Assembly (NCBI GenBank): GCA_024291935.2
Contig: CM044312.1
Location: forward strand, 49,606,001-49,670,000
Direction of reading: 5' to 3'
Source of the DNA: Okapia johnstoni
Lineage: Eukaryota > Chordata > Mammalia > Artiodactyla > Giraffidae
DNA length: 64,000 bases
In this document: positions 21,804-32,330 of the stretch, piece after piece
Layout: the number at the start of each line of letters is the position of its first letter
Numbering within the stretch: the first letter of the stretch is position 1
The notes under the pieces: generated by a model
Told to the model about the DNA's origin: nothing
The model's database searches: none
What the model saw: only the letters and a program-made list of their open reading frames with translations
Program-made: the position numbers and the translations under genes

Positions 21804-22134
21804 AACAATCTCTTCACAATCTCTTCTAACCTTGGGGAAGGTCACCCTCCAAGGAAGTCATGGTTCTCCCTCCTCACAGACTCCCCTCCCATAGGCTGCC
21901 TCCATTCTAATTTCCCCCGACACTGGGGTCTGGATGAATTTTTATTGGAATCATCTTATTTCCCCTACTGCCCAGGGCCCATCACCTACTAGGAGGATGA
22001 AGACACCTGACTTGACCTGTAAGGTCTCTGATTATCTAACTGATTGCTTGATGAGGAGTTTCAGCCGTGCTTAAAAGGACAGATTGAAGTCAGATCACTG
22101 TGGACCTTGAATGACAAATGGAGGAGCTTAGATG
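21804..22134. other. Spacer between inverted arms, first part
   Basis: Starts with 'caatctctt' twice in tandem (21806-21825). The rest is unrecognised. Confidence 0.6.
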
Positions 22135-22143
22135 GAATCCTTT

Positions 22144-22417
22144 CAATCAGTTCAGTTCAGTCGCTCGGTCGTATCTGACTCTTTGCAACCCCGTGGACTG
22201 CAGCACGCCAGGGTTCCCTCTCCATCACGAACTCCCGGAGCTTGCTCAAACTCATGTCCATCGAGTCGGTGATGTCATCCAACCATCTCATCCTCCATCG
22301 TCCCCTTCTCCTCCTGCCTTCGATCTTTCCCAGCATTAGGATCTTTTCCAATGAGTCAGTTCTTCGCATGAGGTGGCCAAAGTATTGGAGTTCAGCTTCA
22401 GCATCAGTTCTTCCAAT
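22144..22417 (-). mobile_element. BovB LINE 3' fragment
   Basis: Minus orientation, starting with 'cagttcagttcagtcgctc'. It encodes the worn C-terminus. The 9-base target-site duplication 'gaatccttt' is at 22135-22143 and 22418-22426. It sits within the spacer of the inverted duplication. Confidence 0.93.
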
Positions 22418-22426
22418 GAATCCTTT

Positions 22427-22762
22427 AGGTAATAAGAAAACAGTGCAGGTGAGTGTGTCATGGCCAGAGGTGTGCCTTATCATATGGGGAGGCCAGGTGA
22501 CTGCTCTTTTGTTTATAACACCTGACAAGAAGTAAGGGGGCCACCTTCCTGCATTGACAGCTAACATGCAGAGTCCCAGGTGGGATAACCCCTTTCTGGG
22601 AGATCTACTGGAGAAAGGATGCAGGGACAACTCTGGCTAAGATGAACGGATGAGAGTTTTCTTGTAAGAGAGAAGAGAAAGCCTTCCTCCCACCTCTAAG
22701 GAGAGTGCTCTGTTATATGGAACTTTGGCTTCTGTGGGAAGGGTTCAGCTGTGTCCTTAGAC
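22427..22762. other. Spacer between inverted arms, second part
   Basis: No gene or repeat recognised. Confidence 0.5.
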
Positions 22763-22986
22763 CTGAGGTGAAGTCACTGCGGAGGATTCTTCTGAACACT
22801 CGGTGGGTGCTGGCTCAGCTGTCTTCTTACCCCATCCTAGGGAGACTTAATCAACTCTCAGCTAAAAGAGAGATAGAGAAGATCAGATTGCCCATTACTC
22901 ACAAGTGCTGGCATGTGGGTGGTATTACCTGCTTACTTACTCCCCTTGTCTTGGTTGTAGGTACAAGGACAGTGGCCAATGTGGCA
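22763..22986 (+). repeat. Inverted duplication, right arm
   Basis: The partner of 21580-21803. I see no flanking direct repeats here, so this arm is more likely the source and the left arm the copy. It contains a pyrimidine-rich stretch before an AG ('cttgtcttggttgtag', about 22945-22960), which resembles a 3' splice site; I cannot tell if it is used. Confidence 0.95.
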
Positions 22987-23584
22987 AAGCAGTCATTGAG
23001 CTTTCATGGCTCAAAGGAGCATGAAAAAATTGCCTGCGACCCTGCTGCTTTATAAGATGGGACTTAGGTTCAAAGGTGATGAAATTGCCTCCAAAATTTC
23101 CTCCAGTTTATGATTGTCTTCCATCTTCCTGGTATAGGACTGAAGTTTCTGGCAAGAAAAAGCACATCCAAAGTGAGTAATTTGAAGGAGTTCCTAGGAA
23201 ACCATGTACAAAGGTAGAGGTGGGTACAGACAACTTCAAGAGGTACAGTAGTACTCAGGGGCTACTTTGGACTCTCTCACCCCTAGACCAGAAAGGGAAG
23301 AAGCAGTCGAAGAAGTTGTGTGGAGTGGGCTCTCTTGCAGGAGCTGGGCTTTCAGATGAGGAACATAGTCCATGGTGACCTCACAGCACTGGAGGGAATA
23401 AATACCATGACCTCATTCTTCTTTCTCTGAGCTCTTCCTAATGCTTCCAGGTGGCCAAAGCCAACTGGAAACCAAGGGAGCCTGTTGAAGTGGTCCATAC
23501 AGGCGACTCTCCTAAGGTAGAGAGGAGAAGGTGGGTCTCCTCCTCCAAGTGGAAGAGGAGGCAAGTGGAGAATACACCCATGCT
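22987..23584. other. No gene recognised
   Basis: Purine-rich single-copy-looking sequence; no identifiable repeat. Confidence 0.5.
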
Positions 23585-24053
23585 GATCCCACTGTAGAGG
23601 AGGAAAAGCCTTTCCTCTACCTTGAACTTGAGGACTTTCAAATTAAACTAAGCAAAGACAGATTAGCAAGAGAAAAGAGAGATTTAAAACATACTTAAGG
23701 TAATTCTCAGAAAGATGTAACTCAGGGAAGTGAGTTACATCTTGGGGCTTACACATTATCTTAACGGGAAAGGAAAGGAGAGAAAGGCACTTAGGGAAAA
23801 TAAACAACTTTTTGCAAAAGATGGATAGATGCTTAGGAAAAAAAAATAGGAGATATGATAGTTTTATGACAATGTCTCATCTCCCAGGATAAGAGTCATT
23901 CTTCCTAGTTACAAGCTCTGGAACTTATGATGATTGTGTTCTTTTGAGTTCTTTTGGGGAAGAGGGCTCTGCTTTTAGGCAGAAAAGAGATTTCAGGAGC
24001 TCAAATGCCTCTGCTCAAAATAGTTTTTATGCCACAGTGGTATGTTCGGGAAC
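23585..24053. repeat. LTR-like dispersed repeat, copy 1
   Basis: This shares block order with 31850-32330: 'gacagattagcaagagaaaa' against 'gagattaataggagaaaag' near the start, and 'gcctctgctcaaaatag...atgccacagtgg' against a matching end. The ancient LTR-type character is an inference; the family is not assigned. Confidence 0.5.
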
Positions 24054-24462
24054 TCTTTACCACCAAAGGTAGCATGGTCTGTGAGGGACACTAGGGAGAT
24101 CTGAAGTTCCCTCTTTTCCTCCACACAGAGAACTGAGCAGGTGGCCCTGCTTCGAGGAAGTGCAGTCCTGCCCCATCTTAGGTTTCTCTGTAGCATGACT
24201 AGGGCCCCATGCCCTCATTTTCACACAGCCTGCAGGGTGTGTATGGCCCACAGCCTTCCCTTGCTGGGAAGTCAACAACCTATCTATCTGAGAACTTCAC
24301 AAAATGTTGCTGCTTCTAGACAGGTCCTGCTGGAGTAAAGAATTCCAGACTGCATTTTCTTCAGGGCTTCGGGAAAAACGCAGAGCGTTTCTAACCACTT
24401 GAAGAAGATTCTGTATGCAATTATAAAAGTTTTTTGGAGTTCAAGAAGAAAGTGAACTTCCC

Positions 24463-24464
<2 letters not shown>

Positions 24465-24503
<39 letters not shown>

Positions 24504-24525
24504 TGTGTGTGTGTGTGTGTATGTG
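24465..24525. repeat. (GT)n microsatellite
   Basis: About 30 GT units with a GA interruption at 24501 and AT at 24521. Long enough to be length-variable between individuals. Confidence 0.97.
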
Positions 24526-26879
24526 CCTTCCAGATGGAAGGAAGGTAAAACAGATAAGGTGATAGAATTTCCATTGTTAGATGCCTCTTGTTTGTCTGTG
24601 AAATCCACATGAAGGAGCTATACTGAGCCACAAATACTGAAAACACTTGAGGGTGTTGCCATGTGTGAAAACCTTACCCTTTGAAAAATCCAAGGCCCGC
24701 CCCGGGCCACACATGTCGGATCTGGAGCTCAGCTGTTCGGTAGCAACTCACCTGCACAAACAGTGAGAGCAAAAGTGGTGCGGCACAGACATTGTTTAAA
24801 ATGAATGCGATAAAAATACCATCTCAGCTTCACAGATTTCTGGAACCGCGAGGAGGCATCTTCATTTGTGTACTTAGGTGAAGGTAAGTCTGGGAGAAAT
24901 GCACAAGCCAGTTAAAAGTGGTTGTCTAATTGGATTATGAAACAACACCTTTCGAATCTCAATGCTTAACATTTGAAAGAACCAGCAACTCGTTGGGGCC
25001 CCAAATCACGGTCTGGAGCAAGGCTCCATGGAATGGGAGAGAGGCTGGCAGCTCCATTCAGGTGTGACTTTGGTGGTGACTTCATCTGTAAGGTGGACTA
25101 TTGTGGGGGATGAAAGAGATTCGTTTATGGGGAAGGCTTTCCTAAGTGCTGAGGAGGAAAGAAACTCTGGGTGTGTCGAAGGGGAAGCATGCAAGGACTC
25201 CAGAAGAAGACCTGACTCTGAGGTCCATTCCTAGTTAAGGAAATTGGTGATAAGGTTCAGGTTCACTTTAGAAGCCACAAGAGTTTTGTTCTCTAAAGCT
25301 GAGCTTGGTCTTCACGTGGTCAACTCCCCCCAAATTTAAATCAGGTTCATGAGCTTGGTCTTCTTTTTCAGAAGGCATCTGTTTTGTGCACTCGGGCAAA
25401 CATTTTACAAAGGACCCTCTTGCCTCCTGTTAACTGCAAATGTAGCTGCCTACCAGTCAACGCCTGCCCCCACCCCTAGCAGCTCTTCCTCCTCCTTGTT
25501 TGACACAAGGTTGGCCTGGGCCAGGCTCATTTCAGTGGCACAAGTGTAATGGGCTTATCTAGGACTCATAGACCTTCTGAAAAGGAAGATCATGGCTATG
25601 AACCCAGTGATATATTCCCTTCAAACCAGACTCTCTGTTGTTCCCATTTTTTATTTCTCTGATGATTTACTACTTTATTCTGCTGCTAGCTTTTGAGGTA
25701 TAGTCAGAATTGTCAATGTTTCTGAAGTTCCCACCTCCAAAGGTGGTGGGGTAGGGGGTTGAGGCAAGAGAAAAGGATTGAGAAAGATGGCCAATATGGT
25801 GGCCCCATGGGAAGATAACCTCTAGTATTTACTCCTGAAAAGTGGAACAGTTGGCAAACCACCCAGAAGTCAGGGGAAGGGATTGTAAAAGCAGAAGCGA
25901 GAGGAAAAATACTCAACATGTGTTGATTATGAATTTTAATTACTGAGTTATCTGTTCAGTCAAACAAGCTGGGAAAAAAATGTGGGCAGGAAGAACTCTA
26001 TGAATGTTACAGATGATAGGATTCTGTTTTTAGGAAATGCACAATTAGACTGTGTCTACACAATCCAAAGTAAAAGCAGATGTAGCCGTCATCAGACTAT
26101 TTTGATTAATGGGGAAATTTGGAGCTTAAATTATCTGGTTCCGCCAGCTATGTTGATCAAATGAACTGGATTGTTGCCAGATCTCCATTTCCTTCAGTGA
26201 GGTGTAGATACAAGCTTTGAGGTGAGGCAATGTCAGAGACAGGATTCATCATGTGAAGTAGCAGAGTCTAAGGGGAGGGGAAAAGCACCACAAAGCTGGT
26301 GATGATGTCGTCTTTACATTGGGATAATCCATATGAGAGGTCACAGACTTAGATTATGTCCTAATCACATAACCAACTCAGCAGGCCCCATAATCTCTGG
26401 TATGGGACCCTATTTTTCTTTCTTTCTAGGAGTTGGTTATCCAGTTAAGGAAAAGGTCCTCATGCTATTGGTCTGTGATGAGGAGACTGGTGGATAGACA
26501 GAAGTAGAAGAGGTGGCAGAACCCTTCCACACACGGGGAAGACTTCTTTCATGATAGCTCATGCCAGGGATGGGGCTTGTTCCATGAGGATGGAACGTTT
26601 GCTCTCGTTGACAGAACCAAAGTTCTCTATATGACCATCTGCCCTCCAAAGATTTCACTGTGCCACTCAGGTTTGATTATGTGTGACTTGGAGGATGCTG
26701 TTGCACGAACAAATATCTGTTGAAATAAGGCACTTTTGGAGTATGGGCCCTGCAACATTAACTAATATGTCAAATGATCTTGAATGTCTTTTACTGTAAA
26801 GTCACATAAGCAAACAAAAATGAAAAGGAATAACCAACCTGGAAATCATTAATGATAAAGGTGATTACAAAGTGGCTGC
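24526..26879. other. Long stretch without recognised gene
   Basis: Mostly unrecognised. A GC box and short GC-rich run (24694-24710) is followed by a consensus-like 5' splice site 'aag/gtaagt' at 24881-24889. Small open frames (60-73 codons) carry no known domain. Confidence 0.5.
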
Positions 26880-27085
26880 AATAATCCAAATGTCCACCAA
26901 TGGATGAAATGAGCTAATAGTAGTATACACATACCAATAGGATATCAGCCATAAAAAGGAATGAAGTACTGATAATTTCTATAACATGGATGAATCTCAA
27001 AAACATGCTAAGTTAAAGAAGCCAGGCACAAAATGCTGCATATCATATGCTTGCGTTTGTATTGCTTATCTAAAATAGGCAATAT
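26880..27085 (+). mobile_element. Old L1 ORF2 3' piece
   Basis: 'aatgtccaccaatggatgaa', 'gccataaaaaggaatgaagt' and 'agttaaagaagccaggcac' are the typical end of an old L1 ORF2 on the plus strand. Non-functional. Confidence 0.75.
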
Positions 27086-27235
27086 CTCATTTAATTTACT
27101 CTCAAATCATATGAAGTCAATAAGGAAGCAGAGATCTACAAAGGGTAAGTAAATTTCCTCCAGAGGTTAGTAGTACAGTTGGGGTTGCTGGTCTATTGCC
27201 AAGAGCTTTAGTACTCTCAACCAATACACCAGTAT
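27086..27235 (-). repeat. MIR SINE relic
   Basis: 'aatatctcatttaatttactc' shortened and 'aaagggtaagtaaatttcc' fit MIR read on the minus strand; strongly diverged. Confidence 0.5.
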
Positions 27236-28098
27236 TTTTTAGACCTTCGGTTTTACAAACTAATAAAATTTTCAAAACCAACATACGGTAGTCATATTTT
27301 ATTTTGCCTAGTATAAACACTGAGTAACAAACAAATAATAAAAGAAACAAAACCCTACCATCATTATGCAATCAAATAAAAAATGTTTTATACCAAAAAG
27401 CAGAACTTAATCTCAGAATAGACAATGGTCTTTTAAAACGGGTCTGTTTAGCTTTATGAAATGTCTCTCACTCATTTTGCTGTCCAGGAGGATTTCATAG
27501 TGGAGGCTGAGCTGGTCGCTCTTTGGGCAGCCAGCAGTAGAAGTGATCAATGAGAGACATAATATTATTAGACTATGTTTTAGGATAACAGTGGCATTAA
27601 AGTTTGGGTAATTTAGAAAAGAGATACCTACCAGGAGACTAGCAGTCTGAATGGTCATGATGAGAAGGTGTTGCAGTGGGAATGGAGAGAGTGGGAAGAA
27701 ACTTGGAAGAAAAATTTTGGTTTATACATGTTTTCTATGCCAATCAAGTGACAGATAGTTGCTGTTTGAAGACCAGAGCTTCTATCTGATGCTATATTAG
27801 TGAACCCAGTCAGGAGGCTGTGAGGATTGCGTGCTGCAGCAGATTGCCTCAGAGTTCTGCTTTTGAAGTTAGAAAGCCAAACCGATGTGAAGAGCGTTTG
27901 GTCTCTTCTCATTTCTATGTACGTGGAGGTTTCCTAGTTATATCAGAGGAAGTCAGTTGTGTGTGGAAAGGAGAAAATAATTTACTTTGAGGTCCTTATT
28001 TGTCAAACTCCATCAGGATTTTCTTCTTGCTCATGAGAATGACAGAATTCACTTGAATAGTTTTGACAGCATGTGATGAAACAATGTCAGAGGTGATA
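27236..28098. other. No gene recognised
   Basis: Minus-strand open frames of 81-85 codons have no recognisable content. Confidence 0.5.
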
Positions 28099-28340
28099 GC
28101 AATAATAATACCTAATATTTATTGAGTATTTACAATGATCCAGGCAGTCTGCTTTGCACTATGCCTTATTAATCACTGAAAGCAAACCTAGGAGATGGTA
28201 TTCTTTATTATTCTCCTGTTACAGATGAGGAAGAAGAGACTTAGACAAGTTAAGCCTAAGCTCACACAGAGAGGAAGAGACAAAGTTGCTTCTCTGTGGC
28301 AGAACTGGCCGACTCTAGAGACCATACTCTTAACTTTTAT
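28099..28340 (-). repeat. MIR SINE, long relic
   Basis: 'aatatttattgagtattt', 'ctgttacagatgaggaagaa', 'gctcacacagagaggaag' and 'ggcagaactgg' give most of MIR in reverse order. Confidence 0.85.
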
Positions 28341-28577
28341 TTTCTACTGCATCTCAGTAAGATTTATGTTGTCTATTGTCTGTTAAATTATGCATACTTG
28401 ATACATGCATATTTATGTATATATTACTCAGGATACTTGAAACTTTGGTTTTATCCAGTGCCTGACTTAAAATTCAAGTTTTTAAATGTATTAATAATAA
28501 TATGATTAGTTTCCTATTGGACAAGAAATCAATTCAGGCTTTGGTTGAGTTATTTGGGCATAGGTAAGAGTGAACAG

Positions 28578-28700
28578 AAGAATTATAGCTAATATTCACC
28601 AAGCACTTACTTTGGGCCAGGCACTGTTTAAAGTCCTTTATACATATTATCTCATTTTGTTTTCACTACAATTTTGGGAGAGAGATACTAACAGGGTCTT
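28578..28700 (-). repeat. MIR SINE relic
   Basis: 'aagcacttactttgggccag' and 'tatacatattatctcatttt' are the MIR 3' half on the minus strand. Confidence 0.8.
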
Positions 28701-28849
28701 CTAAAATTTAGCAATAATTAATAAGGTGGAAAAATTGCCCTCAGATGGAAAGGCTGTATTAACATTTATTTTAATATTCCACTTAAAATGACCTTTTGGG
28801 AACAGAATTTTGTCAGGACTAGTCAATTACCCATCCATAATTTCAGATT

Positions 28850-29000
28850 CATTCATTCACTCAAAAATACTGCCAGCTAATATATATACCAGTTCTATTC
28901 TCAGTTATGGGTCTGTTTTTAGTGATGAAGTACACTGATTGATGAAACATAGCCTCTGCTCTTGAGATGCCTACTTCTTAGCAGAGGGAGAATTGAAGTC
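28850..29000 (-). repeat. L2 3' end relic
   Basis: 'attcattcactcaaaaatac' followed by 'cctctgctcttgagatgcct' fits the reverse of the L2 3' end. Confidence 0.5.
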
Positions 29001-29058
29001 CATCTATATGTCACCAACACTTCCTGCCCTGGTGAAAAGTGGGTAAAATAAATTGAAT

Positions 29059-29368
29059 GGGGCTTCCCCAGTGGCTCAGTGATAAAGAGTCCACCTATCA
29101 GTGCAAGAGACATGGCTTTGATCCTTGCTTTTGGAAAACCCTACATGCTACGGAGCAGCTATGTCTGTGCATGCTATTACTGAATCCCGGGCACCCTAGA
29201 GTTCATACTCTAGGGTCTATGTAATAGGAGAAGCCACCACAATGAAAAGCTTGTGCATCACAATTAGAGATAAGGCCCTGCTAGCCACAACTAGAGAAAG
29301 GCCGGCACAGCAAAGAAGACCCAGCACAGCCAAAAAAGTGAAGTAAATAAATAAAATTTAAAAAAAAG
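29059..29368 (+). mobile_element. CHR-type tRNA-Glu SINE
   Basis: The head is 'ggggcttccccagtggctc'; the body has 'gaagccaccacaatgaaaag' and 'aagacccagcacagcc'; the tail is (AAAT)n-like. Target-site duplication 'aaattgaat' / 'aaattggat' (29050-29058 and 29369-29377). This SINE group is shared by ruminants and whales. Confidence 0.85.
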
Positions 29369-29510
29369 AAATTGGATAAATCCAACCTTGATTGAGGAAG
29401 AGATACGATAACACTTTCTTAATATTTAAGATTGGATTGTTAATTTTAATTGATGTCATGGTCTTCTGATTATGCTCTTTGTCCTAATTAAATCAGGAGT
29501 ATTGCATTTT

Positions 29511-29716
29511 GGGGATTTCTCTGGTGGCTCGGTGGTAAAGAATCGCCTGAAAAGAGATCTGGGTTCAGTCCCTAGGTCGAGAAGATCCGCTGGAGAAGGA
29601 AATGGCAACCCACTCCAGTATTCTTGGCTGGAGAATATCGTGGACAGAGGAGCCTGGTGGGCTACAGTCTATGGGGTCGCAAGAGTCAGGCATGACTTAG
29701 TGACTAAATCATCACC
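29511..29716 (+). mobile_element. Bov-tA SINE, full length
   Basis: Head to tail present, with a short deletion in the tRNA-like part. Target-site duplication 'attgcatttt' / 'attgcctttt' (29501-29510 and 29717-29726). A 124-codon frame across it is not a gene. Confidence 0.94.
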
Positions 29717-29726
29717 ATTGCCTTTT

Positions 29727-30640
29727 CTGATCTCTGACTCTAACCAAATTCTTGCCTTCCTGCTCCACTCAGAGGTCAAAAAAACTAACCCCATTCAGAT
29801 GTTTTCTTTAAATAGGATTATTTCTTTAATAGAAACAAGAAAATAGTATCATCATTACCAATGTCTACTCTATTATTATTATTAATTCTTTAAGTAGTAA
29901 GTACCACTGAGTCACCGCCTTGGGCAAGGACAGTTGGGTAACACTATAAAATACTCCTCCTTTAGGAAGGAAGATAGAAAAATAAATTATTCTTAATGTA
30001 TCACTGAAAATCTCCCCAATACATTAGATTAATATATTTTTGTACTCAACCTACATCAGAGGGGTGTGATCCATCACATTGATCATAAAATATTGGTTCC
30101 CAGGAAGAGTTTAGCGAAAAACACTGGTAAGAGTGGCAATGTAGTCTGCAGATTGTGTGTGGCAACCATTGCTTCCATACAGCACCAAACTTATCCAGGG
30201 AGAAGAAATGACATTTCATCAGAGAACAGGTTTTCCATCTGATTTGTGCTCAGAACATGTAAAAAACATAGCAGATTGCATGCTGCATTGACTTAGGAAC
30301 ATACATATGCATTTAAATCACTTATGTTTTACTTTTTTTATGATGCATTGGTGAATTGTATTTCTTTTGCATTTGTAATTAGGAGGTGGAACAGATGTGA
30401 TGGCTTCATTTAAAGTGATATGTCCATTAAAATAACCAATACTACCAAGTAATTGTTTCCTCTAACAAGAGAGGCTGTCCATGGCAGTGCTGTTTTTGAG
30501 CCACTTAAACAGACAATGAGGAAAAACATGTGTGTCTTCAGGAAATGTGGATTAATTATGGAAGTCAGAAATTTGTGGGTTAGGGTTCAACTGTTTTTAT
30601 ATTGATATATCAGCTACTGCCTGGTTTTGTTTTCTTCTTT
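29727..30640. other. No gene recognised
   Basis: AT-rich single-copy-looking DNA with no clear repeat. Confidence 0.5.
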
Positions 30641-30653
30641 TTATTTGGAGATG

Positions 30654-30889
30654 TGTGTGATGCTCAGTTGCTCAGTTGTGTTTGACTCTTTGCGACCCCA
30701 TGGACTATGTATATAGCCTGCCAGGTTCCTCTGTCCACGGAGTTCTCCAGGCAAGAATACTAGAGTAGATTGCCATTCCCTTCTCCAGAGGATCTTCCCG
30801 ACCCAGAGATCAAATCCATGTCTCTTGTCTCCTGAGTCTTTTGCACTGGCAGGCGGATTCTTTACCACAGAGCCATTTGGGAAGCTGTC
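30654..30889 (-). mobile_element. Bov-tA SINE, full length with insertions
   Basis: Minus orientation. About 20 extra bases split between 'tatgtatatagcc' and 'tctcctgagtcttttgcac'. Target-site duplication of 13 bases with one mismatch: 30641-30653 and 30890-30902. Confidence 0.94.
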
Positions 30890-30902
30890 TTATTTGGAAA
30901 TG

Positions 30903-31849
30903 GAACGTTATCAAAGGAACATTCATTCCTTCAACGTCACTTTTTGTTCTCAAACTGAGTCAAATAATCAAACCTATCTGTATTTCCAAAGAGACAAAGA
31001 CCTTTTTATTTTAGCAAGCTGCAGTCCAGTAAAACCAAATGCTCAGCTATCATGCACTTGGTGATCAAATGTAGTTGACAGTAGCACCAGATCTTTGAAC
31101 CTAAATAAAATGTAGATTTTTATTTTGATCAACAGCAGCTTTCTGGAAATTGCAGTTATGCTTGATTGAGACAGACTGTGACAGCCAACACAGTAGCTGG
31201 CAGATAATTCTTTAATATATGAACTCAACTGACCCAATTACCCACCTCCAGCCTCAATGCAAATAGCATCTGCAGCAGCCTTTTCACCATTTTATTCTTG
31301 CAACGTCAATCCACTTATGATAAAAGTTTAAATAAAATTATCTTTGTAGAACAGGTGTATATTAATACTTTGTACTGCTATAATTAAACAACTCTGTCTT
31401 TGAGTCACCAGGGTTTGTAGACACATCCTCAAGTTCAAAGTTGGCATTTTCTTTAAAGGGAAATTTAATATTGGGAACACTACATGGTCTGTGTGTAGCT
31501 TAAAAAGACAGTATAGTTTCATACAAATTTCATCTAAGATACATTATTGCCAAAATAGAATATTTTCTTGACATAAAGCATGCAGAAAGGCTTTATATGG
31601 GAAGAAATGTTGCAATGAAATATGTTAGATGATTGTAACATCCAGTCTAATAAGTTACGCTTTTGTACAGAAGAAGGCTATTGTAAGCTCCAAGGACGCT
31701 AGTATCATGCCCTATAAACCAGGTGGAAAGAAAATTCTTTCAAACTCCTCCAACCACATCCCTGAGATGGTCAGCTAAGTTGTATACTGTAGTTGAACAC
31801 TAACAAATGTATCTTGACGGTTACTTCTCTTGGCTTGCTGGTTTTGTAG
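30903..31849. other. No gene recognised
   Basis: AT-rich single-copy-looking DNA; I see no repeat or exon. Confidence 0.5.
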
Positions 31850-32330
31850 GGAACAAAAAAGTTTCCCTTGACCTTCTTAGGGTCCCTGACTGGGTCTGAA
31901 CGTTAAATTAACAAAGAGAGATTAATAGGAGAAAAGTACACAAATTTACTATATATGTTTTAAGTAACTTGGAAACATTCGTAAGGAGATGAAGGCCCAA
32001 AGAAACAGTTAGACCTGAGAATTTTTATGCTGGGTTTGATGCAGAGTGGGCAGCTGGGCAGAGCTGGGATAGGTTAGGGAGTATGAGGTAAGCACAGTCA
32101 GCTGGGGGAAACTGAGCAAGGTGTGTGTGTTTGGGCAGTGTCCCCTCGCCTTCAAGGTAAAGATGCTCTCCTTTCTTCTAGTGTAGGGAAGGCATGTCTC
32201 ACATAGGATTTACGATCTGTTTCAGGGGAGTAGGTTGGGAGGAAAGCTAAAGTGACTTTCCTGCTTCTGCTGTTTTCTCAAACGTCTTCGGCTTAAAATA
32301 TTCAATATGCCAAAGTGCCATATTTTGGGG
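31850..32330. repeat. LTR-like dispersed repeat, copy 2
   Basis: Same family and orientation as 23585-24053, but clearly diverged from it. It ends in 'atgccaaagtgccatatttt'. Family not assigned. Confidence 0.5.

Noticed and set aside
21574..23055. A conserved 74-codon reading frame present in both arms of the inverted duplication.
   Set aside because: The arms are near-identical DNA, so the shared frame follows automatically. It has no recognisable domain, and the flanking frames do not continue it.
23585..32330. A complete endogenous provirus bounded by the two LTR-like repeats, which are 8.3 kb apart in the same orientation.
   Set aside because: The two copies are strongly diverged from each other, and I see no gag, pol or env remnant between them. 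The interval holds unrelated L1, MIR and SINE pieces.
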